Below, piece by piece: positions 9,004 through 15,932 of a stretch of DNA of 21,583 nt (position 1 is the stretch's first letter; each line of letters begins with the position of its first letter). Made by a program: the position numbers and the translations under genes. The notes under the pieces are model-generated. The model had not been told where the DNA came from. It worked only from the letters and a program-made list of their open reading frames with translations, and made no database searches. The stretch comes from Spongiibacteraceae bacterium (GTDB lineage: Bacteria; Pseudomonadota; Gammaproteobacteria; Pseudomonadales; PIVM01): positions 1 through 21,583 of the forward strand of contig JAUXDF010000008.1 in the NCBI GenBank assembly GCA_030618505.1, in the 5' to 3' direction.

Positions 9004-9009
9004 ATATTA
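9004..9009 (-). promoter_or_regulatory. Possible -10 element of the response-regulator operon
   Basis: TAATAT on the minus strand lies about 42 bases upstream of the ATG at 8962. The position 17 bases further upstream reads CTGCGG, a poor -35, so the promoter, if real, may need an activator. Confidence 0.35.
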
Positions 9010-9035
9010 TGCCCCAGACAAACTAACCGCAGCCT

Positions 9036-9069
9036 TGCCAATTGATTACAAATCAGTAATCAATTGGCA
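9036..9069. promoter_or_regulatory. Perfect 14-bp-arm inverted repeat, candidate operator
   Basis: TGCCAATTGATTAC (9036-9049) and GTAATCAATTGGCA (9056-9069) are exact reverse complements separated by AAATCA. There is no T-run on either side, so it is unlikely to be an intrinsic terminator. It sits between the divergent response-regulator operon (-) and the RDD gene (+), just upstream of the putative -35 position for the former. A dimeric regulator binding site is the simplest reading. Confidence 0.55.
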
Positions 9070-9083
9070 CTAGGCGACGAAAA

Positions 9084-9119
9084 CAGGTACTGCAGCAGGT
9101 ATTACAGCAGATACTACAT
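9084..9119. repeat. Three imperfect 12-bp tandem repeats
   Basis: CAGGTACTGCAG, CAGGTATTACAG and CAGATACTACAT follow each other directly, upstream of the RDD gene. They may be spaced protein-binding sites or simple slippage products. No coding frame of note runs through them. Confidence 0.5.
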
Positions 9120-9203
9120 CAGCAGCCAGACAACACCAATAAAAGCTTGGAGTTGCCCTATGGTAGTTTGTTAAAATGCCCTTAACTCAACCGGATACCT
9201 CTT

Positions 9204-9758
9204 ATGCCTAGCGAAAAACCTTCCGCCAAGAACCCTTCTGCGGCTACCAAAGCCGCCGAGAATAAACCCTCAAACACTGCACCCATACCTGCCGGACTGC
9301 TCAGACGCCTCGCTGCCATGCTCTACGATGCCATACTATCGCTGGCGCTGGCATTTGGCATTACCGCCGTCGGCATATTGCTGCGCATCGCCACACAAGG
9401 GGAAGAGCGGGTCAGAGAGCAAGGCGTCGCCCTGCAGGATGAGCAAGCAATCTACTTACAGCTCAGCATTGCCGCTGTGCTGTTTCTGTTTTTTGGTGGT
9501 TTTTGGACTAAAACCGGACAGACCCTGGGCATGCAAGCCTGGCGACTGCGTATTGATAACGAAGAGGGCGGGAGAATAAACTGGCGACAGGCATTTATCC
9601 GCTATATCGGCGCCGCCGTCTCTGGCGCCTGCCTGGGCCTGGGTTATCTTTGGCTAATCGTTGATAAGGATCAGCGAACCTGGCATGACAGATGGTCGCA
9701 CTCTCAGGTGATGCTGCTTCCTCGTCAAAGCAAGAGTAAAACCGGGAAAAACCCCTAA
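9204..9758 (+). CDS. RDD family inner-membrane protein
   Basis: The 184-residue protein has a 30-residue polar, Lys/Ala/Pro-rich N-terminus followed by the RDD fold. The signature Arg and Asp are seen in LLRRLAAMLYDAI (Arg34/35, Asp42). Hydrophobic segments lie at about 39-61, 83-101 and 131-153, and the end has the family-typical DKDQRTWHDRWSHSQVM. RDD proteins are small membrane proteins, some implicated in ion or solute transport; the specific role here is unknown. The TAA stop at 9756-9758 directly abuts the lptG stop (9759-9761) on the other strand, with no room for a terminator between. This neighbourhood (RDD next to lptFG) is common in gammaproteobacteria as far as I recall. Confidence 0.9.
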   Translation: MPSEKPSAKNPSAATKAAENKPSNTAPIPAGLLRRLAAMLYDAILSLALAFGITAVGILLRIATQGEERVREQGVALQDEQAIYLQLSIAAVLFLFFGGFWTKTGQTLGMQAWRLRIDNEEGGRINWRQAFIRYIGAAVSGACLGLGYLWLIVDKDQRTWHDRWSHSQVMLLPRQSKSKTGKNP

Positions 9759-10826
9759 TCAGCGCACCTTGCTGAGTAAATAAACCCCTAAAGCAAGGCA
9801 AAGCAGAATTGGCCCCAAGGCCGCATAAATAGGCGCGAAACCAAACACCATACTGGCAGGCCCCAGCATATCCTGAGAGGTCTGAAAGATAATGCCTATC
9901 ATTACCCCAGAGAAAATTCGCTGCCCCATGGTGACTTCCCTGAGAGGGCCAAAAACAAAAGAGATGGCAATCAATACCAGACTGGCGGTTGCCAAAGGAT
10001 TCAGGGTCTTCTTCCAGAACGACAGCCGATACTCGCTATTATTCAGCCCCTGCTCGCCGAGATAGTTGGCATAATTCCACAAACCCTGAATAGACAAGTC
10101 ATCCGAGTCCAGCATCACATAATTTAATAGCTCCGGGGACAGCTCGGTTTTCCAGCGCAGGGTGTCATACTTTTTTAGGCTACTGCCCTTATCCAGCACA
10201 ATAAGGGTTTCTACCACCTCCTCCAATAACCAAACACCCTCTTTTACGTAGGTGCCTCTGCCGGCAAACATTGCGCTGTTAAGCACCCCTTTGTTATCGA
10301 ATGTGTAAATAGTCACACCGTGCAGTACACCGCCGGGCTCGACGGCATTAAAGTGCATATACTGCTGCCCTTCTCGGTTCCACAAACCACGACTAGAGAT
10401 GGTTTTCTCACTTCCATGCAGCATGATTGATTGACGACTGACAGCAATTTTTTCAGTGGCAGGGGCGATATACTCACCGAGTAAAACACCCGCCAGCATC
10501 ACCAGCATGGCCGGCTTCATCACCGACCAGATCAGCCGGTTAATACTGACACCCGCCGCACGCATTACCACCAGCTCACTGTTATTTGCCAAGCTGCCTA
10601 AGCCAGCCAGACAACCAACCAGAGAGGCAAAGGGCAAATAATCATAAAGCCTGCCAGGAATTGTCAGGCCGACGAATATCAACACTTCAACGAAGGTGTA
10701 GTTATTTTTAATATCTTCAGACTGATCAATAATGCTCGAGATGGCATCAAGCCCAATCACCACCACCAGCACCATCACAATTGAGGCTAGAATGGTTTTA
10801 CTGATGTAACGATCCAGTTTACGCAT
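9759..10826 (-). CDS. lptG: LPS export ABC transporter permease LptG
   Basis: LptG is one of the two membrane permeases of the LptB2FG transporter that extracts lipopolysaccharide from the inner membrane for delivery over the LptC/A/D bridge. The protein has 355 residues from MRKLDRYISKTIL, the standard family opening. An ATG three codons upstream (10835) is possible. Three N-terminal membrane segments (including the LPLASLVGC-like LPFASLVGCLAGLG region), a periplasmic beta-jellyroll of about 150 residues and three C-terminal segments match the YjgP/YjgQ fold. Its start overlaps the end of lptF by 8 bases (ATGCGTAA), the usual tightly coupled order lptF-lptG. The stop codon abuts that of the convergent RDD gene. 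Confidence 0.95.
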   Translation of the reverse strand: MRKLDRYISKTILASIVMVLVVVIGLDAISSIIDQSEDIKNNYTFVEVLIFVGLTIPGRLYDYLPFASLVGCLAGLGSLANNSELVVMRAAGVSINRLIWSVMKPAMLVMLAGVLLGEYIAPATEKIAVSRQSIMLHGSEKTISSRGLWNREGQQYMHFNAVEPGGVLHGVTIYTFDNKGVLNSAMFAGRGTYVKEGVWLLEEVVETLIVLDKGSSLKKYDTLRWKTELSPELLNYVMLDSDDLSIQGLWNYANYLGEQGLNNSEYRLSFWKKTLNPLATASLVLIAISFVFGPLREVTMGQRIFSGVMIGIIFQTSQDMLGPASMVFGFAPIYAALGPILLCLALGVYLLSKVR

Positions 10827-12024
10827 TGTCGTCATGCTCAGGGCCGTCTATCCGCTCAGGGTTGTCCATACGCTCAGGGCTGTTTTTAGACTCAAGACTG
10901 CTTTCAAGAACACCATCGCGTTTTAAGCTGCGCAGATGCGATGCGTATTTCAAGCGTCGCTTGATACCAGGGGCATATAAAAGTAAAAGACCAATCGATA
11001 AAAACAGTGCATGTATCCACCAAAAACCTATCTCCGGTGCAAGCTTACCTTCCTCAATCGCATTTCTAGCGCCGCTGAGCATTACCAAATAAACGATATA
11101 AAGCAAAATCGCCGGCAACAATTTTATATAACGTCCGCGACGGTGATTAGTTTCGCTTAGTGACAGGGCTATTAAGGCAATGATAGGAACCGTCAGCGGG
11201 ATGGAAAAGCGCCATTGCAAAGCGGCAAGATCCCAGCGGTTATTTGCGTCAAAAAGCACCCGGGTTGGCTTTGCATCCGATTTAATAATCCGCACTTTTT
11301 CCTTCTGTGCTTGAATAAGCTGCCCAAAGCGCTCAAAACGGGTAGCGGTAAAACTCAACTGTCCGGGATTGCCCTGAAAACGATAACCATCCTCCAGCTC
11401 AATATAACGAAGTTGACTGTGTGGTTCGGTATAGATAGTGCCGCTATCGGACATGATCACCACCATCTCCTCACCCTTTTCATCGGGGTGACTGGCAACA
11501 AAAACACCATGCATAACAGTGCGCTCATCATTAAGCTTTTCAGTATAAGTCACCGTATTATTTGACGCCCTACGCTGAAAACGCCCCTCGACAATGGTAC
11601 CAAGACCACTAAAATTATTCGGATCATCCCAAGCCTCATGAAATTTTTCCCAACCCAAAGGAGTCAAATACAGACTTAGACTGGCGACCATCAACATCAC
11701 CACAAAGGCGGGCCCCATGGTATAGAGCAGCAAGCGATTCTTACCGGTCCCGCAAGCCTCTAGCACAATCATTTCGCTCTCGACGTAAAGGCGTCCGTAA
11801 GTCAGCAAAATGCCCAAAAACAGCCCCAAGGGTAAGATCAATTCCAGAAAAGCAGGCAGGCGAAAAAACATGATCGAAAAAAGAATACTACCGTCAATCT
11901 CCCCCGAGGCCGCCTGAGCCAGGTATTTTACAAAACGGCCACTCATAAAGATCAATAACAAGGCTGAGCTCACTGCCAGCATCGTTACAAAAACCTCACG
12001 AGCCAAATACCGAAAAATAATCAC
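10819..12024 (-). CDS. lptF: LPS export ABC transporter permease LptF
   Basis: This 401-residue YjgP/YjgQ-family permease is the partner of LptG in the LptB2FG complex. N-terminal membrane segments lie at about 11-31, 47-77 and 99-124, a periplasmic beta-rich domain covers about 125-260, and three C-terminal helices (about 270-355) follow. A hydrophilic, acidic cytoplasmic tail ends in a PERMDNPERIDGPEHDD pattern and makes the protein somewhat longer than E. coli LptF (366). The tail contains short repeats of NPER/GPE type. The start is a GTG (12022-12024) with an AGGTG ribosome site 7 bases upstream. It is the first gene of the lptFG operon and divergent from pepA, the classical gammaproteobacterial arrangement. 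Confidence 0.95.
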   Translation of the reverse strand: MIIFRYLAREVFVTMLAVSSALLLIFMSGRFVKYLAQAASGEIDGSILFSIMFFRLPAFLELILPLGLFLGILLTYGRLYVESEMIVLEACGTGKNRLLLYTMGPAFVVMLMVASLSLYLTPLGWEKFHEAWDDPNNFSGLGTIVEGRFQRRASNNTVTYTEKLNDERTVMHGVFVASHPDEKGEEMVVIMSDSGTIYTEPHSQLRYIELEDGYRFQGNPGQLSFTATRFERFGQLIQAQKEKVRIIKSDAKPTRVLFDANNRWDLAALQWRFSIPLTVPIIALIALSLSETNHRRGRYIKLLPAILLYIVYLVMLSGARNAIEEGKLAPEIGFWWIHALFLSIGLLLLYAPGIKRRLKYASHLRSLKRDGVLESSLESKNSPERMDNPERIDGPEHDDNA

Positions 12025-12031
12025 AAACTAA

Positions 12032-12036
12032 CACCT
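12032..12036 (-). promoter_or_regulatory. Ribosome binding site that fixes the lptF GTG start
   Basis: AGGTG on the minus strand, 7 bases before the GTG at 12024. No in-frame ATG near the N-terminus gives a better start. Confidence 0.6.
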
Positions 12037-12136
12037 GCAGAAAACGACCCGATAAAACGGCCCAATAAAGCGGGAAGTGTAAGCCCTTGCGACACATAGG
12101 AAAAGAGAAAACTGGCAAAGTTCTACAAACAAGGCT

Positions 12137-12164
12137 TTGCAAGCACCGCCATCGAATCTACACT
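12137..12164 (+). promoter_or_regulatory. Possible sigma70-type promoter of pepA
   Basis: TTGCAA (12137-12142) and TACACT (12159-12164) are separated by 16 bases and end about 58 bases before the pepA ATG. Each matches four of six consensus bases, so this is only a candidate. Confidence 0.3.
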
Positions 12165-12222
12165 ATCAACTCAAGGGCGATTCTCTCATACCTTAATCAA
12201 GCCCATTTTTTATGGAGCCATT

Positions 12223-13704
12223 ATGAATTTCAGTGTAAAAGCACCCAGCGACATCACCACCCTGAGCAGTGATTGTCTGGTTATTGCTATCCCGGAAGCA
12301 AAAACCCTGACAGGCATCGCCAATCAGCTGGGTAAAGACAGCCTGACGCTGATAAAAAATCTGTTTAGCAATGGAGATATTAAGGGAAAATGTGGTGACG
12401 CGCTGCTGCTCCATCATTTACCCGGCGTTAAAGCCAAGCGAGTTTTGTTACTGGGCATCGGCAAAGAAGCAATATCCATCGCAGACTTTCAAAAACTGAC
12501 CAGCAGCATGCTGGGAGCCATTAAATCGACACCGGCTAAAGATGCGATTTTACTGCTGGATAAGCTTGAAGTAAAAGACCGTGATCTGCCCTGGCAGTAC
12601 CAGCAAATAACTTACAGCTGCATCGAAAAATCCTATCAATACAAGAAAGACAAAAAAGCTAAAACAGTCACACTGAAAAAGCTCAGTTTTATATGTGCCG
12701 ACGACAAATCATTAAAGGCAGCGAAAAAAGCCTGCGTCAGGGGACAAGCCATCGCCAATGGCAGCAACACCGCTAAACACCTGGGGAACCTGCCCGCCAA
12801 CATCTGCACCCCCTCCTACCTTGCCTCGCAGGCAAAAGTGCTTGCCGGCAACAATAAAATACTCGGCATCAAAGTGCTTGATGAAAAGCAGATGAAAAGC
12901 CTTGGTATGCACTCACTACTTTCAGTCACTGCAGGCAGCGATGAAGCAGCCAAATTAATTGTTCTCGAATATAAGGGTGCTACAAAAACGGAAAAACCCC
13001 ATGTGCTAGTTGGCAAAGCTGTCACCTTTGATAGCGGCGGCATCAGTCTAAAGCCCGGCGCCAAAATGGATGAAATGAAATATGACATGTGCGGTGGCGC
13101 CAGCGTTTTGGGAGCAATGACAGCACTGGCTGAACTTAAACTGAAAATTAATGTTGTCGCCATTATCGCAGCTACCGAGAACCTGCCCAGCGGTTCAGCC
13201 ACCAAACCCGGTGATGTGGTGACCTCAATGTCTGGCCAGACCATTGAAATTCTCAATACTGATGCCGAAGGGCGTCTGGTGCTCTGTGATGCACTTACCT
13301 ATGCCGAGCGCTTTAAACCCCAAGCCGTTATTGATATAGCCACACTCACCGGCGCCTGCGTAGTTGCTCTCGGCAAACATGCCACCGCGATGTACAGCAA
13401 TAACGAAATACTGGGCGGGCAGCTAAAGGAGGCTGGTGACAGCAGTGCTGATCGCATTTGGCCAATGCCATTATGGGACGAGTATCAAAAGCAGCTGGAC
13501 AGCAACTTTGCTGATATGGCTAATATAGGCGGCCCAGAGGGAGGCAGTATTACCGCCGCCTGCTTCCTCTCCCGTTTTGCCAAAAAATACCCCTGGGCGC
13601 ACCTTGATATCGCCGGTACCGCCTGGATTGGCGGAGCGAAAAAAGGGGCTACCGGCAGGCCAGTGCCTCTATTGGTTCAGTACCTGCTCGATCAGGCCGG
13701 CTAG
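12223..13704 (+). CDS. pepA: Leucyl aminopeptidase PepA (M17 family)
   Basis: This is a cytosolic, hexameric, two-metal aminopeptidase that removes N-terminal residues from peptides. E. coli PepA also binds DNA in Xer recombination; whether this one does is unknown. The protein has 493 residues against 503 in E. coli. The C-terminal catalytic domain carries Lys265 and Asp270 in VGKAVTFDSGGISLKP, Lys277, Asp288 and the M17 signature NTDAEGRL (345-352; Asp347, Glu349, Arg351), so all metal and catalytic residues are present. The N-terminal macro-like domain covers about 1-160. The start ATG has a GGAG site 6 bases upstream. It is divergent from lptF and followed by holC, a conserved order. A REP pair begins 3 bp after its stop and may protect or end the mRNA. 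Confidence 0.97.
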   Translation: MNFSVKAPSDITTLSSDCLVIAIPEAKTLTGIANQLGKDSLTLIKNLFSNGDIKGKCGDALLLHHLPGVKAKRVLLLGIGKEAISIADFQKLTSSMLGAIKSTPAKDAILLLDKLEVKDRDLPWQYQQITYSCIEKSYQYKKDKKAKTVTLKKLSFICADDKSLKAAKKACVRGQAIANGSNTAKHLGNLPANICTPSYLASQAKVLAGNNKILGIKVLDEKQMKSLGMHSLLSVTAGSDEAAKLIVLEYKGATKTEKPHVLVGKAVTFDSGGISLKPGAKMDEMKYDMCGGASVLGAMTALAELKLKINVVAIIAATENLPSGSATKPGDVVTSMSGQTIEILNTDAEGRLVLCDALTYAERFKPQAVIDIATLTGACVVALGKHATAMYSNNEILGGQLKEAGDSSADRIWPMPLWDEYQKQLDSNFADMANIGGPEGGSITAACFLSRFAKKYPWAHLDIAGTAWIGGAKKGATGRPVPLLVQYLLDQAG

Positions 13705-13707
13705 AAT

Positions 13708-13772
13708 GTAGGGTGCGCCCCGCGCACCAAAGTAATTTAGATAAAACCAACGGTGCGCGGGGCGCACCCTAC
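13708..13772. repeat. REP-like inverted pair (BIME-like), copy 1
   Basis: Two identical 21-nt units face each other (13708-13728 and 13752-13772) with a 23-nt AT-rich spacer. Each unit is GTAG followed by a hairpin GGTGCGC-CCC-GCGCACC. It lies between pepA and holC, 3 bp after the pepA stop. The GTAG head plus hairpin is the hallmark of REPs handled by RAYT (TnpA-REP) transposases; no RAYT gene is in the window. Confidence 0.9.
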
Positions 13773-13836
13773 CTGATAGAGTAGCTTCCGCCCTCTAGCC
13801 GCGATAAACTTGCCTCCCACCACCAAAGATCTCATC

Positions 13837-14286
13837 ATGACACGCGTAGACTTTTACATTCTTCCCGCCCAGGACATACAGGCTCGACAGCTCTTTGCCT
13901 GTCGCCTGATTGAAAAAGCCTACCGCATGGGACATCGCATCTACATCCATACCAACGATGAGCATCAAAGCCAGGCGCTGGACGAATTGCTTTGGTCATA
14001 TCGACCAAGTAGCTTTATTCCTCATGCACAGCTGGGGGTAACGGCCAAAGATGAGCGCCCAAGCATAGAGATTGGTCACGGTGAACATGCCGATGACCAC
14101 CATGATGTCTTGATTAACCTCTCACAGCAGGTACCACAGTTTTTCTCCAGCTTTGAGCGCGTCACCGAAGTAGTGGTGCAGGATCAGCAGGTATTAAATG
14201 CCACCCGCCAGAATTACAAGTTCTACAAGGATCGTGGTTACCCCCTTGAGCGCCATGATATGCGCAATTCCCGCACAGCTTCGTAG
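13837..14286 (+). CDS. holC: DNA polymerase III subunit chi (HolC)
   Basis: The 149-residue protein opens with MTRVDFYIL, as HolC proteins do. Chi pairs with psi (HolD) in the clamp-loader complex and contacts single-strand-binding protein. The family pattern is visible: RLIEKAYRMGHRIYIHTND, LDELLWSYRPSSFIPHAQ, then DVLINLSQQVPQFFSSFERVTEVV and the C-terminal R-x-x-YKFYKDRGY helix. The start at 13837 is preferred over the ATG nine codons upstream because it aligns with the family N-terminus. It follows pepA as in E. coli and Pseudomonas, but valS, which usually comes next, is replaced by rhlE. The intervening REP pair suggests pepA and holC are only partly co-transcribed. Confidence 0.93.
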   Translation: MTRVDFYILPAQDIQARQLFACRLIEKAYRMGHRIYIHTNDEHQSQALDELLWSYRPSSFIPHAQLGVTAKDERPSIEIGHGEHADDHHDVLINLSQQVPQFFSSFERVTEVVVQDQQVLNATRQNYKFYKDRGYPLERHDMRNSRTAS

Positions 14287-14381
14287 CACTTGACTGCAAC
14301 TTGCTGTAAGCTGCACGCCCGCTCACAAAGCGAGCACATCCATCACCCGGCAGATGCCTATCTGTCAACAAGAGAACATCT

Positions 14382-15680
14382 ATGAGTTTTACCTCCCTGG
14401 GCCTATCCGCGCCCATCCTTGAAGCCATTAGCGAACAAGGCTACGAAACACCCTCACCAATTCAAAGCCAGGCAATACCAGCAGTATTAGAAGGCCGCGA
14501 TGTAATGGCCGCTGCGCAAACCGGCACCGGCAAAACAGCAGGTTTTACCCTGCCGATACTGGAACTACTCTCAAAGGGGCAACCAGCCCAGGCCAACCAG
14601 ATACGCGCGCTGATATTAACGCCAACCCGAGAATTGGCCGCCCAGGTTGCCGAAAGCGTGGCGACCTACGGGAAAAACCTGCCCCTGCGCTCCACCGTGG
14701 TATTTGGCGGGGTGAAAATAAACCCCCAAATGATGAAACTGCGCAAAGGAGTTGATGTACTGGTGGCAACACCGGGACGACTACTGGATCTGTACGGACA
14801 AAATGCAGTGAAGTTCAATCAGGTCGAAGTACTGGTACTTGATGAAGCCGACCGTATGCTCGACATGGGCTTTATTCACGACATTCGCAAAATCCTCGCC
14901 CAGCTACCCAAACAGCGCCAAAACCTGATGTTCTCCGCCACCTTCTCCGATGAGATTCGCACCCTGGCCAAAGGACTGGTTAATGATCCGGTTGAAATTT
15001 CAGTCAGCCCACGCAATACCACCGTGGAGTCTGTTGAGCAGTGGATCTGTCCTGTCGATAAAAACAAAAAATCTGCTGTTCTGACAAAACTAATTACGGA
15101 AAACGAATGGCAGCAGGTGTTGGTTTTTAGTCGCACCAAACATGGCGCCAACCGCCTGACACGTCATTTGGAAGGCAAGGGCATTAGCGCTGCGGCCATT
15201 CATGGCAATAAAAGCCAGGGCGCTCGCACCAAAGCCCTCGCCAATTTTAAAAATGGCTCGGTTCGGGTGCTGGTTGCTACAGATATTGCAGCGAGAGGCC
15301 TGGATATTGATCAGCTACCACAGGTGGTTAATTTTGATCTGCCCAATGTGCCTGAGGATTACGTCCATCGCATTGGCCGTACCGGTCGGGCGGGTGCCAC
15401 TGGACAAGCGGTATCCTTGGTTTGTGCTGATGAATTCAAACAACTCAGCGATATTGAACGGCTGATAAAACAGTTGATCGCACGCAAGCAGATCGACGGT
15501 TTTGAGCCTGTTAACAAACTGCCCGAGTCGAGGCTAAATCAGCGCCCGGTGCGGACTAACAAACCCAAGAAACCGAAAGCCGGTCACCGGGATGGACAGC
15601 GCTCTGGTGAGAATGCCCAGGGGCATAAACCCAGGGGTAAAAACAAACGACATGCGTCCGGGCTTCGGTCTACGGCCTAG
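14382..15680 (+). CDS. rhlE: DEAD-box RNA helicase RhlE
   Basis: This 432-residue ATP-dependent RNA helicase likely acts in ribosome maturation or RNA turnover, as RhlE does in E. coli and Pseudomonas. Motifs in order are the Q motif region PSPIQSQAIP, Walker A AQTGTGKT (45-52), PTRELA, GG, TPGRL, DEAD (154-157), SAT (185-187), the ARGLDI region and HRIGRTGRAG. After the second RecA domain (to about 380) comes a Lys/Arg-rich tail of about 50 residues, typical of RhlE and likely RNA-binding. The FTSLGLSAPILEAISEQGYETPSPIQ opening is strongly RhlE-like. The start has an AAGAGA site. It converges on dbpA with a 252-bp gap filled by a REP pair and a long palindrome; no intrinsic terminator is seen. 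Confidence 0.93.
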   Translation: MSFTSLGLSAPILEAISEQGYETPSPIQSQAIPAVLEGRDVMAAAQTGTGKTAGFTLPILELLSKGQPAQANQIRALILTPTRELAAQVAESVATYGKNLPLRSTVVFGGVKINPQMMKLRKGVDVLVATPGRLLDLYGQNAVKFNQVEVLVLDEADRMLDMGFIHDIRKILAQLPKQRQNLMFSATFSDEIRTLAKGLVNDPVEISVSPRNTTVESVEQWICPVDKNKKSAVLTKLITENEWQQVLVFSRTKHGANRLTRHLEGKGISAAAIHGNKSQGARTKALANFKNGSVRVLVATDIAARGLDIDQLPQVVNFDLPNVPEDYVHRIGRTGRAGATGQAVSLVCADEFKQLSDIERLIKQLIARKQIDGFEPVNKLPESRLNQRPVRTNKPKKPKAGHRDGQRSGENAQGHKPRGKNKRHASGLRSTA

Positions 15681-15715
15681 CATCATATGTGCTCCCTCGC
15701 AGGAACGTGACAATT

Positions 15716-15783
15716 GTAGGGTGCGGTTTCCGCACCAAATCACTAAAAATCACACCCAAAATGGTGCGGAAGCCGCACCCTAC
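15716..15783. repeat. REP-like inverted pair (BIME-like), copy 2
   Basis: Two 21-nt units lie in inverted orientation (15716-15736 and 15763-15783) with a 26-nt spacer. Each is GTAG plus a 7-bp hairpin GGTGCGG/CCGCACC. The loops are TTT in one unit and CTT in the other, the only difference between halves. It starts 35 bp after the rhlE stop. Confidence 0.9.
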
Positions 15784-15797
15784 CATTTTAGTCACGA

Positions 15798-15921
15798 GTA
15801 GCCTTGATCAGTGTGTCCCCCGCAGCATTTTGGGTATGAGAAATGAAACTGGGGGATATTCCTCCCCTGATTTCATTCTTCATGCCCAAAACGCTTCGCG
15901 GGGCACACTGATCAAGGCTAC
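15798..15921. repeat. 124-bp near-perfect palindrome (MITE-like or long-hairpin element)
   Basis: The outer 18 bases of each arm are exactly complementary (GTAGCCTTGATCAGTGTG at the left end). The complementarity continues with about nine differences through CCCCGC, TTTTGGG and AATGAAA segments to an apex around GGGGGATATTCCTCCCC. It therefore spans almost the whole element. Neither side has a T-run, so it is not a standard terminator. It lies between the convergent 3' ends of rhlE and dbpA, 14 bp from REP copy 2. I see no target-site duplication. It may be a miniature transposable element or a transcribed hairpin; no transposase gene accompanies it. Confidence 0.8.
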
Positions 15922-15932
15922 AAAAACGGTTC

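Noticed and set aside
14287..14381. Possible terminator (GCTC/GAGC hairpin) between holC and rhlE
   Set aside because: The stem is only four to five base pairs and there is no T-run.
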